64,000 nt of DNA from Diadema setosum (lineage: Eukaryota > Echinodermata > Echinoidea > Diadematoida > Diadematidae): positions 32,153,759 to 32,217,758 of the forward strand of contig CM067072.1 in assembly GCA_033980235.1 (NCBI GenBank), in the 5' to 3' direction. Under the pieces are notes generated by a model that worked only from the letters and a program-made list of their open reading frames with translations, was not told the DNA's origin and searched no databases. Of this stretch, positions 1-10,519 are shown piece after piece. The position numbers and the translations under genes were made by a program. How positions within the stretch are numbered: the stretch's first letter is position 1; each line of letters begins with the position of its first letter.

Positions 1-57
1 GTTATCGGCATCAATATGAATGAAAATATGTTGCTCATATATCAGGGCCGGCGGAAC

Positions 58-82
58 GGGGGGGGGGGGGGGGGGGGGGGGG
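58..82. repeat. Poly-G tract
   Basis: An uninterrupted run of about 25 G on the plus strand. It can form a G-quadruplex and is prone to length error in sequencing. No gene is associated with it. Confidence 0.95.
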
Positions 83-100
83 CTCGACCCCAGTTTTCTT

Positions 101-215
101 TTTGCACCATACAAGGGAATACATAAAGTGTCATCACTTTGGGTCCACCATTTTTTTTTTTTTGCACCATACAAAGGAATATATAAGGTCTCACCACTTT
201 GGGTTCACCACTATT
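101..215. repeat. Two-copy tandem repeat, period 60 bp
   Basis: The block starting TTTGCACCATACAA at 101 recurs at 161, followed both times by GGAATA..TAA and CACTTTGGGT. The copies are separated by a T-run. It is a local duplication with no coding signal. Confidence 0.85.
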
Positions 216-221
216 TTTTAA

Positions 222-470
222 ACCCCGGAAAGTGGCACTAGAAAGAAATAGACAGAAACCTTGAAGTGTCAGCTTGGTAAGGCTTATTTAGCTGAAGAAA
301 CCCCGAAGTGGCACTCCAGAACTACAGAAGTTGCGCTGAGGACGAAGACCCTTTTGTTTCTGTTTTTGTTTTTGTTTGTTGTTTGTTTGTTTTTTTCTGC
401 TTGTTGGCTGATGAAACCCGGAAGTGGCACCAGAAGTCTGAAGTGGCCCCCACTCTTCAAAACGTGGCGC
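222..470. repeat. Three short copies of a CCCGGAAGTGGCAC motif
   Basis: A motif close to ACCCCGGAAGTGGCACCAGA appears near 222, 300 and 415, with unrelated T-rich sequence between. It looks like a degraded dispersed repeat. Open frames here are short and low-complexity and are not regarded as genes. Confidence 0.55.
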
Positions 471-698
471 CGGCCATGCAACTGACAGGGCAACCAATAA
501 ATGAATTAAAATTCTGTGCATAGCATTACGTCAAGATGTGACAGTATACAAATTTGTATATATTATATGCAGATATTGTTGTTATGACCATCTTGATTAA
601 GAAAGAAAGAAAAAAAAAGAAAAAAGAAAACGGAAAACAGAAAGCAAAAAATGAAAAAAGAACCTCAATCCGGTCGTCATTGAATTGGTAATTCAATA

Positions 699-1404
699 TG
701 TGACCCTGCACCACAAAACGAACAAAAAGTCGCCAGACATGAAATTTTAGTTAAGAGCATATTCGGAAAGAGCAGACTTTTAGCTTTAAAATGATGTATA
801 ACTCAAACCAATTTGACTCTCCAAACCTGTCTAAATATTGGAACGAAGGCACACACTCAGGAAAAGTGTGAACTGAGAAAAGAGGCTCTGAAGTACAGCG
901 TCTATTCAAGCGCTTAATCTTTACCAAGCCGTGCTGGCTGTGCAATGAATGGGACAAAAAACAGGATGTAAACCACCGGAGTAACAACAATGAAGGGATT
1001 ATCAAATTAAATTGAAATTGATTGTGTCTTATCAAGACATTTTGTCCTTAATCAATGCCAACTTTCAAAGCAGTAGCGATATCCCTTCAAAAGTTATAGG
1101 ACTTGAAAGTAAAGAGTGTGTACAAGGTTTTTAAGAAATGAAAACGGGACTCACTTTTTAAAAAAAGACAAACTATCTTTAATCACACTATTCTGCCAAA
1201 TAATGTTCCAGAAAAACGGCTAAAAAGCAAACTTTCCTGCCCGTTTTATGATCCCAAATTTTAGCATAATGTAGAAGAACACTTGGTCTTTCAGAAAATA
1301 TGAAAAAGTCAACATCGGCTCAGTTAACTCTTTTCACCTGTATTCAATCCTCACACAAATTCAGTGTGTGCGACTTTTTGTTCGTTTTGTGGTGCACGGT
1401 CACA
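699..1404. mobile_element. MITE family 1 (TGTGACC), copy 1
   Basis: A 706-bp non-coding element. The left end begins TGTGACCCTGCACCACAAAA and the right end is its near-perfect inverted complement ending GTGCACGGTCACA. TA flanks both ends (697-698 and 1405-1406), consistent with a TA target duplication as in Tc1/mariner-type elements. A full second copy lies at 11768-12459 and a truncated third at 50995-51365, which confirms a dispersed family. No transposase frame is present, so it is non-autonomous. The superfamily call rests only on the target site. Confidence 0.85.
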
Positions 1405-1639
1405 TATCTTTCTTTAATCATTTAAATTTACTCCTTACTAATTTTGCTAAACTCAGAAATCTGCACCCATTTCAATGGACACTACGTAATTCATTTTTTC
1501 AATTTCTTTAGTTGACAAATGAAAATAAACAAGAGTCACTTAAAAAAAAATGAGATTAAACACAATGAACAACTTGGTATTTGTAAGGCGTGAACAAAAT
1601 AGACAGTGCGTCCCCTTACAAAACTTGGAGGGAAGGGAC

Positions 1640-1800
1640 TTCTGAAATGCTTATACAGAGATCTGTTACGGCACATTTTTATAACTGCACATTTGAATTG
1701 GTAAAAGAAATTTGTTACCAAAATGGGCAGTTAAATGTGTATTTCCTGCACATTTCGGACAATCTGCACATTTTGGTGACAGAACTAAAAATCCATGAGT
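1640..1800. repeat. Repeats of the TGTGCCGTAAC / TGCACATTT family
   Basis: Short copies of GTTACGGCACATTTT, TTACCAAAATG and CTGCACATTT occur in mixed orientation. The same words form the clean palindrome at 3389-3430, so the two sites belong to one degraded family. No coding evidence. Confidence 0.5.
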
Positions 1801-1820
1801 TGATACGGTCAAGGAGTTAA

Positions 1821-2570
1821 AGGGATGGTACAGTATTTGGTGGAGATGAGAATTGGGCTTTTAACTTTTTGCGAGAAAACACTGAAGTTATAGTACAGAG
1901 CATACCATTTTAAAGGGGATGGCTAGTAACTGATCAGTGAGAATCAGTGGGCATAATATAATGGGGGATGATTGTTCAAATCATTGTGGCATTCATTTCA
2001 GAGTACATTATATATCTATGGTATAGTGTGAAAATCATTTGCTTCAGAATGGTCTCATATTCGAGTAATGTGCAGTTTAATGTTTCCAGGTTAGCATGCC
2101 TGTACAGTGACGGGGCACTAAACTGCTCATTACTTGAATATGAAACTGTTCTGAAGCAAAAAAAAAAAAAAAAATGATTTTCACACAACAATAGATATAT
2201 ATTGTACTCTAAAATGAATCCCACAAGAATTGGAACAATCATCCCCAAGCATTCCCACAGATCAGTTACTATAGCCATCCCCTTTAAAAAAAAATTCAAA
2301 GTTTATTTGATGAAAATTGGGGTTGGAGTGATTGAAACATCCAAAAACAAAGTAAAACAAAGCGATCATAATAAGATGTGGGCCCCACACATCATTAGAA
2401 ACGATCCTGTTTGTCTATCTCAGCCATTTCAAAACCAATTTTCATCAAATAAACGTTGAATTCCTAATAGAATTACATGCTCTTTCATATTTCATGAAAG
2501 GTTTCTAATTATCTCACCAAAACATGTTAGAAACCTAAAATTAGGTCTCAACCAAAAATATACGATCCCT
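1821..2570. mobile_element. TTAA-site MITE family 2 (AGGGATGG), copy carrying a nested element
   Basis: Ends are TTAA|AGGGATGGTAC (TTAA at 1817-1820) and ACGATCCCT|TTAA (2571-2574), so the element has inverted ends and a 4-bp TTAA duplication. It is interrupted by another TTAA element at 1914-2285. Without the insert it is about 375 bp and matches copies at 44640-45020 and 59798-60167; a diverged relative lies at 42740-43130. A TTAA duplication is typical of the piggyBac and Kolobok superfamilies. There is no coding capacity. Confidence 0.85.
1914..2285. mobile_element. TTAA foldback MITE family 3 (AGGGGATGGC), nested copy
   Basis: A 372-bp foldback with ends AGGGGATGGCTAGTAACTGA and TCAGTTACTATAGCCATCCCCT, flanked by TTAA on both sides (1910-1913 and 2286-2289). 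The two halves are inverted copies along most of the length. The host element without this insert (44.7 kb copy) reads straight through CCATTTTAAG, so the insertion is real. A second copy is at 32721-33077. Confidence 0.88.
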
Positions 2571-2639
2571 TTAAGGTGATACGGTCCTGCAGTAAAGTCA
2601 GGCAAGACACTTTTTTTAGCTCACATTGCGATCGCTTTT

Positions 2640-3090
2640 CGGTTTTGGACTCAAACTTTCACCCCCATCTAGGAAGGGGGTGAAAGTTTGAGGGGCGGGG
2701 GCCAAGGGGGGAGAACACTTTTTCATCTTCTTCTTCAGAAACAGTGGGCGAATTTCAATCAAACTTGGTGGGGATCATGCTTAGGGGGGTTGGGTAATAA
2801 GGTTGTTTCTGTTGGGAATATGGCCCCCATTAGGAGCCCCCAAGGGGAAATAATATGTAGAAATTTGTGCTTCAGGCCAAAAAGCATCACACGCAAGATA
2901 TATTGTACGTGGATATCTTTACAGATGAAGAATATAATATGTTTATGGGAATACATCCCTCTTGGAGACGGGGGGGGGGGGGCAATGGGGAAAACACATT
3001 TTCATCGTCTTCAGAACCAGTGGGCGGATTTCAGACAATGGAACTTGGTGAGGATCATTCTTATTGGGTATGATCCCAAAGTTGTAAGTA
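2640..3090. repeat. Imperfect tandem repeat with CAGTGGGCG core
   Basis: Two related blocks contain GGGGAGAACACTTTTTCATC / GGGGAAAACACATTTTCATC, then CAGTGGGCG(A/G)ATTTCA, then a CTTGGTG(G/A)GGATCAT-like stretch, at about 2705-2800 and 2985-3080. A 149-residue frame (2688-3137) spans both, but its content follows the repeat and there is no domain, so it is not called as a gene. Confidence 0.65.
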
Positions 3091-3388
3091 AGTGTGGGTC
3101 AAGTGCATCGGTAGGAAAGTTAGATATCCTGGAGTAAGAATTCAATTAAAGGTGATCAATTGTTCCAGGCAGGAATAGTTTTTTCAGTGCTAGTAATTTT
3201 GTGAAGGGGAGGGTGCATTTTTCTGGCACAGATATGTCAAGTTATTGATTCCCTAGCTGTGGTGCCCTGGAACTTTTATAATACTGGGTCTTGGGTGGCG
3301 ATGCAGTTTCAAGTTGGTTTTGTGATGATTGTGGAGGAGCAGAAAGTTACCAAAATGTGCCGTCAATATTCTGCACGTTTTGGTTAAT

Positions 3389-3430
3389 TTACCAAAATGT
3401 GCCGTTACATGTTACGGCACATTTTGGTAA
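3389..3430. repeat. Perfect inverted repeat, 17-bp arms
   Basis: TTACCAAAATGTGCCGT (3389-3405) and its exact complement ACGGCACATTTTGGTAA (3414-3430) are separated by 8 bases. Further partial copies of the same words lie at 3350-3388 and 3431-3455, so this is the core of a small palindromic element. Confidence 0.9.
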
Positions 3431-3734
3431 CTGCACATTTTGGTAGTTTACCAAATTTAATTTATTTCATTTAATTGGCTTCAGTGGTCACACTGCAAAT
3501 GCGGTTTTCTGCAGGATGTAGGTAATATGTTATTGTTTCATATCCTAGAATTGCATTTTGTTTGTTTCTCTATTTTCAAGGTTATCATTGCAGAAAGTCC
3601 GATTGTATTTCTTTTTTTGTTGGTACATATTCGGCATCAGAGAAGATAAAATATGTAGCGCCATCTTCGCGACTCCGAGCTTTTTACGCCTGAATGTTCC
3701 GCTGTAGAGTGGCACCAAAACGTTTGTGTATTAA

Positions 3735-4757
3735 AGATAATAAAAAGTTTTGGTACCTCAAAAGTGTCCTTGAATTTCCTTGTCTTAGTTTGTGTTTCAG
3801 GTTAAAGTACCTTTCATATAACTAACACTGTGAGACTTACTCGCCCCAAAGTGCTCTCATGTCTTAGTAATCATGCAATTAACTGCGACCAGCAGCCCCA
3901 TACGCATAGCGACCAGCAGTCCCATACGCATAGCGTAATCGGGCTTCGCATTGTAGCATTCAGGATCATGACAGATTTAGTATCGCAGGGTAAATGTCAA
4001 CTTAAAATCCCATAAATTCTTCAATTTGAAGACTTACCAATTAAGTTGAAGTATTGAAAACAGGCTTCGGGCAACGTTTGGTTGTGCCTATAGTCCCTTT
4101 CTGTTCGAATTGATGACTGACTGTGACTCGGTCGACAGGACCTTAGGAGAGCTACATACAGTACACTGAATACTACAGCCAGTGCCTGCGAATACATCAC
4201 ATGCGCACAAATTTCAAATCCATGAACGGATAAGATGTTTGTGTGCGCATGCGCTGGCCATAGTACCCAGTGTATGTAGCTCTCCCAAGGTCCTCTCGAC
4301 CGAGTCACATTCAGTCATCAATTCGAACAGAAAGGGACTATTGGCAGAACCAAACGTTGTTCGAAGCCTGTTTTCAATACTTCAAATTAATTGGTAAGTC
4401 TTCAAATCGAAGAAATTTTTGGATTTTAAGTTGACATTTACCCGCGATACTAATTCTGTCATGATCCTGAATGCTACAATGCGAAGCCCCATTACGCTCT
4501 GCGTATGGGGCTGCTGGTCGCAGTTAGCTATGCGTACAATGGGCTGCACGCTGCTGGTCGCAGTCAGTGGTTTCGTACAATATTTATCGACGCTGTACAG
4601 CGTCTGCTCTGGTACGAAACCATTATTACATGATTACTAAGACATGAGAGCACTTTGGGGCGAGTAATTCTCACAGACAACGTACTTTAACCCGAAACAC
4701 AAACCAAGACAAGGAAATTCAGGGAAGCTTTTGAGGTACCAAAACTTTTTATTATCT
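3735..4757. mobile_element. Giant foldback element with TTAA target site
   Basis: A 1,023-bp element that is nearly one continuous hairpin. The left arm starts AGATAATAAAAAGTTTTGG after TTAA (3731-3734). The right arm ends CCAAAACTTTTTATTATCT before TTAA (4758-4761). Long internal blocks match in inverted orientation, for example CGCCCCAAAGTGCTCTCATG (near 3842) with CATGAGAGCACTTTGGGGCG (near 4643), and the stretch around CTGTTCGAATTGATGACTGA with its complement near 4315. The arms are about 480 bases each with a short central loop near 4210-4260. Open frames in either strand are mirror products of the arms, not genes. Confidence 0.9.
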
Positions 4758-4761
4758 TTAA

Positions 4762-5120
4762 GGTTGTGTTGAGACCATTTCTATACATCAAACGTTCTCT
4801 TTGTTTTGTAATGAACAACAACATTATTTATATTCCCCATTATACCCCGTATTTTGGAAAGATGGAAATGCCACACTACTTAATTGTTATAATAAGCCTG
4901 TCTGAAACGAACAACAATCAACACGGGATGACAATATTAACAGCTGAAAAAAAAAAATATACAGAATGTTTAATATAATTGTCATACTTTTGGTACCCAT
5001 GGATTCAAATGTATAAAAAATGGTGCTGACGTTTCGCACTCGAAAATTAAGTATTGACGCAATGTTACATGTTTATAAAGTGTGAACAATGTGTTAACAT
5101 TCAGAAAAAAGTGTACTTAC
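4762..5120. other. Non-coding, presumed intron of the receptor gene
   Basis: AT-rich sequence directly 3' (minus strand) of the FN3 exon. The donor GTAAGT is read on the minus strand at 5120-5115. No further exon or repeat was recognised before the foldback. Confidence 0.5.
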
Positions 5121-5447
5121 TACCGCATGGTGTCTTTGCTGTGACCGGTGAACTGCTGATCCCACTCGTTGGTGAACCGTCAACTTCTCGCCTGACGGAC
5201 AAAACAAACTCATAATCTCTAAATGCATGAAGATCAGTGATGTAAGCAGTGCTGTCCTCAGAGATGACAACTGGTTCGTCAGAATTGCCTGTGTTCCCCA
5301 CGTCATCTGTCCAACTGTACGTAATTTGGTACGAGTGCACCGGTCCTGTGCCGTAATCGTAGCCGTCCTTCCAGGCATTCCATGCAATCAAAACTGAGTC
5401 GCTTGTGACGTCCAATATCCAGGGAGAATCCACAAATCTTGGCAAAG
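5121..5447 (-). CDS. Exon encoding a fibronectin type III domain (partial gene)
   Basis: One internal exon of 327 bases (109 codons' worth). The minus-strand acceptor is TTTTATCTGTAG ending at 5448, and the donor is GTA|GTAAGT at 5120. Both introns are phase 1, as is usual for extracellular module exons. The translated domain opens ALPRFVDSPWILDV. It has the FN3 core tryptophan in VLIAWNAW, the strand-C tyrosines in SYQITYSW, the Leu and Tyr of the strand-E to strand-F region in ITDLHAFRDYEF, and ends VTAKTPCG. FN3 modules mediate extracellular protein contacts. The phase and strand match the two EGF-like exons at 48.1-48.5 kb, so it may be the next exon of that gene: the join gives CQQ-Ala-LPRF. 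The D.GTGPV..Y pattern recalls echinoderm Tie-like kinases and receptor tyrosine phosphatases from memory, but no catalytic exon is in the window. The domain call is firm; gene identity is open. Confidence 0.85.
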
Positions 5448-6450
5448 CTACAGATAAAATCAAGTGCATTGAAAAGAGGAATAAAAAAGCGCTACGTCTT
5501 TGTGTTTCAAAGAGGACAAAGTGAGTTATTTCTTTGTTGAATGTTACTCAGCCTTATTATTGCTGTCAAAATGTATGTATGTATTTATCATCACTTTTTA
5601 CTGACTCATTTTCTATTTCCAGAATTGCTAACAAATTAGAGAAAGTGACCTGACCGTCTCCTGTGTCTATCTGTCTCTTCCTGCTCAACAAAAAAAAAAA
5701 AAAAAAAAAAAAATCGCCACCAATTATATTCTTTCTCACAAGCAAACAACAGCAATGAATGACTGAAAACGAAAACGAAAACAACAACAACTTTAAAATC
5801 AATATCGAATTTACAGTTGGAATAGCGCTTTGTGTCAGACTCAGCCCACTGTTGCCAAAGTCGGCATAATAAAGCTTCCTGGCATAACTTTTGACGATTC
5901 GGCATGTAGCATTATGCTATAGGTATAAGTTGTTGTTGTTGCTGTGTTTTTAGTATGATTCTTATATAACTGCCTTTTTTGTTTGTTGTTTGTCTGTCAG
6001 TTGATTTGTCGACAGAATGTTAATCCTGTCTTTTTCCCTCTATTTTTGTGTTACTTGTCAGCCGATTTTTTTTTTGTTTGTCAGCTAATTTGTGGAGAAA
6101 AAAAGCAGCCAAAAATGTAAAGACTTAATTATATTCTTCTTCTTCTTCTGTTTTGTTGTTGCTTGTCTGCAGTCTCCAGAGAAAAAAAGAACATCCTTGC
6201 AATATTTTGCCATTTTTATTGGAAATATGACACCGATGTTTTGTTTTCAGAAAACAAACATTAAGCCTATTTAAAGATAACCGATCTTTATTATTATCAT
6301 CTTGGCCAATTTATGCACAAACTCAGTATCAATAATTACCGTTTTTACCAGCATGTTTGCGAGAAACCGCTACCTCCATAAATACCCAACTCGTCACTTT
6401 GACGAATTTCATATGCCTTTAACCAGGACTATCTATAATTACCTATATAT
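5448..6450. other. Intronic low-complexity sequence
   Basis: AT-rich with an A-run (about 5690-5713) and many T-rich words such as TTGTTTGT and TTCTTCTTC. Open frames of 60-90 codons are translations of these tracts. No gene or intact mobile element recognised. Confidence 0.6.
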
Positions 6451-7290
6451 AGGTGACATCTCCTTTCAATTAACCCTTTCCCCGCTTGGTTTCCCTTCAT
6501 CTTGGGGGATTGATAACTTCCTAAATTCCATCAAAAATGTGTCTACGATATATTTTCATTTGAATTCTAAAAATACACAAGCTCCCTCGTATGCATGGAG
6601 CATCAATCCCGGAGGACAAGGGGGGCAAACATGTCAATAATTTTTGTCCCCCAATAATTCCCGAAATGAAAAAAAAAAAAAATCTTGCTTTTTGGATAGA
6701 AAAGTGCCAAAATATTAATCACCCATTGTGAAACAGATTGTTGAGTTTCAATTGTCCCTTGGGGGATTGACAAATATCAGAACATGTCATTGAAAAGTGT
6801 GCATCATATCTGTCACTTCAATTCAAATGTATTCAACATGTTCCTTATCCTCATTCATTTACCTTTCTCCCGCTCGGTCTATAGATTTACACTCGGCACA
6901 CTTTGGAAATTGACAATTTTCCGAATATTCCACACACTAAAGTGTGCATCAGGTCTTTTTCAGTAGTAAAAATGCAAAAGCTCCATCATATGGAAGGGGG
7001 CTATACACCCCCTCCCCCTCTAGTCAACTTCCATGTATCACTATAGGCCTACACAGTGATGTAGCATACGCGGGACAAGAGCTGAGATCCCGCGACTTAG
7101 TCATTTAGTTATCTGTGAATTTTTAAAAACTTTTTGGACAGGAAAAATGCTCAAAAGTTTCACCGAAAGCGTGCATCAGAACGATGAATTTCAGGTCTAA
7201 AAATGCAAACTCTCCCTGGTGTGGCCTCCCACACCCCTCCCCCGCTCGGTCGCTCCGTTTCCTAGCACAGATATTCTAAGACAGTCCAAG
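6450..7290. repeat. Degraded dispersed repeat, CCCGCTCGGTC family
   Basis: Three successive blocks contain CCCGCT(T/C)GGT, ..CAATTTTC.. or AAAAACTTTT.. followed by AAAAGTGTGCATCA-type words and AAAAATGCAAA(A/C)(G/C)CTCC. A block with the same words in opposite orientation lies at about 62400-62560, where GAGCGGAGCGACCGGG and GATTTTGCATTTTCAGACC occur. Non-coding. A C-run at about 7300-7310 interrupts it. Confidence 0.6.
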
Positions 7291-7626
7291 TTTTGCTCCC
7301 CCCCCCCCCCACCCCAATTGTGAAAATGAATCGACGCCTCTGCTGGACCTAAATATTCGAACAATCTTTGCGATACATTTAAAGCGTCTCGAAGTTTAAG
7401 TCTTTCAAAAATGATTTGACGTTTTCTTTTATTATTTACAGGAATGTATCTGAGTCCCATCACCAATGAATGTTGTACACATTAACATCATGAAATACTT
7501 GTGAAATTGTGTTGATTCTTTAATGGTTGCAAAGAACTGAAACTATTTCCTGTTACAATCAAGTAATTATTGCTGAGCGGTCTTGTTTATTCTTCTATCT
7601 TTTATCTTCAGACCGCGGAATCCGTT

Positions 7627-7668
<42 letters not shown>

Positions 7669-8110
7669 CCTGCATGACAGAGTTAGTAGACCTGCCAAAC
7701 CTCAAAAAAGGCTCTAGATAAGGATTCGACGGCATTTTTTTGTTAATGCTCCGTTCTCATACTGAAAGTCTTGCAAAAATACTGAGGAATAGCGTACGGC
7801 CGGATGTCAAGCGTATTTTTGCGGAAAAATGTCATTTTTAGCTCAAAATTCAGAATCATGTAAAAAATCATGATTTTTATTTTTTGTTTGCATTCAATTC
7901 ATATTTGAAAGATCATGACTTTCAATTGTCCCTTTTAATGAAATTGCAATTTAAATGTGTTTCCTTAGCATTCTAAAAGGTCATTTTGTACAGCCATATA
8001 TGGGGCTCTCAAATGTTTGGATGTTGTTTTCTCGAAATAATATTCACAGATTAATTAACGTTCTGCAAAGTTTGTTTTTCCACGCTAATTAGATGATCTT
8101 CCAAAAGTAA
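7291..8110. other. Non-coding spacer with CT/CA microsatellite
   Basis: AT-rich sequence with (CT)n then (CA)n at about 7626-7662. No gene is seen. The LINE fragment starts near its right end. Confidence 0.55.
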
Positions 8111-8114
8111 TTTA

Positions 8115-9794
8115 ATGTTTTATAAAACTACAAATGCTTCTTTAATTGAATGTGTCAATATTATTTCTAGTTTTCTTGAAAAAATGTTTACTTTGCTTAC
8201 AAACATAGTCAATCAATCTCTTTCCATAGGTGTTTTTCCCAAAGGAGCACACTCGGCAATAGTAAAACCACTTTTGAAGAAACCCAGCCTGGACCAAAAC
8301 GAACTTAAGAATTATAGACCAGTGTCAAATTTAACATTTCTAGGTAAACTTATTGAGAAAGCAGTTTGTAAACAGTTAGTTCATCACATTGAGTCTAACA
8401 ATCTTTTTGATTCTTTTCAATCTGCTTACAGGTCTCGGCACAGTACTGAGTCAGCTTTAGTAAAAGTGAAAAATGATATTATGTTTGCCATTGATTCAAA
8501 CAAGGTTGTTTTTGCTGTTCTTTTAGATCTGTCAGCCGCATTTGACACGATTGATCATCAAATTTTCCTTTCCCGTTTATATAAACGAACAGGTGTTAGG
8601 TCAACAGTTTTGTCCTGGTTTCAGTCATACCTTTTGGGATGGTCTTCTCAAGTTGACATTGCCGGTAAGTTGTCAAACCCCACTGTGTTAGAGTTTGGAC
8701 TTCCCCAGGGATCAATAGTAGGACCCACAGGATACTCAATTTATACTCTTCCAGTTGGCGAGATAGCCCAACATTATGATGTTAATTACCATCTTTATGC
8801 TGATGATTTAATACAGTTACATGTATATATTTCTTATGACCCGAAGACTCCAGGAGCTTCTATTAATGCCATCACTAAACTTCAAATGTGTATTTTAGAT
8901 ATTAAGAAATGGATGGTATCAAATAAGTTGAAACTGAATGATTCGAAGACTGAGTTTTTTTGTAGCAGCTTCAGCCCACAATCTGCGCGGTCTTTCAAAC
9001 ATTCAGCTCAATGTTGGTTGCACACTAATTAGCCCCTCAGAAACAATAAGAAATCTTGGTGTCATTTTTGATCGTCGAATGTCAGTGTCTCAACATATTT
9101 CTCAAATTTGTAGTACTGTTACGTTTTATTTAAGAAATATTGCTAGGATTAGGAGATTTATTGATCAATCTGCATGTCATAACGCAGTGCATTCTTTAGT
9201 TCTATCCCGTATAGATTATTGTAACGGGCTTCTCTCTTCCATTCCTTCAACTCAACTGGATCGTGTGCAGCGACTTCAAAATTGGGCAGCCCGATTAGTG
9301 TTTCAGGTTTCTAGGGACTACCCATCTCAGCCACTTCTGAAGTCGTTGCACTGGCTTCCTTTGAAGCAACGGATAATTTTCAAATTAGTTTTGTTTGTTT
9401 ATAAAATCCTTATCGATCAAGCTCCGAAATATTTAGACGCCTGTTTGACTTTATACACCTACTAGAAATTTGAGGTCATCTAGTGATCCGCTTCGTCTCA
9501 CATACTCTGTTACTCGCACCTTAGCCGGTGATAGGACATTAACTGTGTCTGCTTCAAAGCACTGGAACAATTTACCAATTACCGTTAGACAGTCTCCATC
9601 AGTCAGTGTGTTAAAAAAGCCTTGAAAACACATCTTTTCAGTAGCAACTAGTTCGTAGCTGTACATATAACATTTATCCAATTACACATACTGTCGTACA
9701 TGTTTTGAATTGATTGTAAGCGCTTTGGGCCTTGTGGGAAAAGCGCATTATAAAAAATAGTAGTAATAATAATAATAATAAATAAAAATAAAAA
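8115..9794 (+). mobile_element. L2/CR1-type LINE, 5'-truncated, frameshifted reverse transcriptase
   Basis: The 3' part of a non-LTR retrotransposon. The first frame (8115-9032) gives reverse transcriptase motifs in order: NYRPVSNL (residues 66-73), FQSAYRSRHSTESAL (101-115), LDLSAAFDTIDH (137-148, first catalytic Asp), GLPQGSIVGP (195-204) and HLYADD (226-231, catalytic pair intact). The frame is lost at a T-run near 8955-8961. It continues in another frame from about 8962 (ASAHNLRGL, RNLGVIFDRRMS, SRIDYCNGLL) to the stop at 9463. It shifts again near 9455 (PTRNLRSSSDPLRL, ASKHWNNLP) and once more at the A-run near 9610 (LKTHLFSSN). The 3' end has the AAGCGCTTTGGG / AAAAGCGCATTATAAA signature and a TAA-repeat tail, typical of L2/CR1-like elements. 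The endonuclease domain and 5' part are absent. It is inactive. Clade assignment between L2 and CR1 is by resemblance only. Confidence 0.9.
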
Positions 9795-10519
9795 TTCTGA
9801 ACATGCAAGAACTCAGAAAATGCATTTTCGAGCATTTTCCAGTAGCCCCACGCTGCTTGTGCGCGCGCGAATACTTAATACGTGTGCGTACGTCTACAGG
9901 TAAAATCTCTCTCGAGACTAGCTGCAGGTTTCAGTCGTTGAGTTGGAAACGTGGTGACTGAAAAGGGACCATTTCCATCGAACATAAGTAAATTATTAAA
10001 TAGTTCTTTATTGCCCTGCATAAGGGAACTTTAAAATCTATTTTGATCTAACAGTTAGATATACAACTTTGATCTGAGACTTGGTAAATATCAAGGTTCA
10101 AGCGCTCGTAGAATCTAACGTTAGGCCGATGTCTAATGACTGCATTTCGCACCGATCCCGTGGGCATGCCTACCAACCCCCGGCCCGCCACCCGACCGTG
10201 CCCTCGGTGCTTGTTAGTGGAACACCGATTATTCCGTAAGGCACGTCTTGACACGTGCGAAAAGAGGCCTACATTAGGTCTAGATCTATGTCTAGATTTA
10301 GGTGTCTCGTTCGTTCGATCTAGGTTTCTAATCTATGGCCTCATCACATGCACTTAGACTGAATCCTCGTTTAACGTTAGGTCTAATCTATCTAACGGTT
10401 ACACTCTCTCTAACTGTCGACCTAAGCTATCGTTAGGGGTTACTGTTAGATGTACGGCTACGCCTGTTATGCCAAAACAATTATTCAATCGGGCTAGGCC
10501 CTAATCACAATGAACTTAA
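9795..10519. other. Non-coding, CTAACGTTAG-rich sequence
   Basis: Contains repeated palindromic CTAACGTTAG-type words and TCTAGATCTAG-type words, for example near 10117 and 10373. Similar composition resumes at 11057-11475 and at 60180-61600. No gene recognised. Confidence 0.55.

Noticed and set aside
2688..3137. 149-codon plus-strand frame
   Set aside because: It spans two copies of a GC-rich repeat, is rich in Gly and Trp from GGG runs, has no domain, and the repeat explains the open frame.
4021..4308. Opposed open frames within 4021-4640
   Set aside because: They are mirror translations of the arms of the 1-kb foldback element.
7527..7721. Ser/Leu-rich frame
   Set aside because: Translation of the (CT)n/(CA)n tract at 7626-7662.
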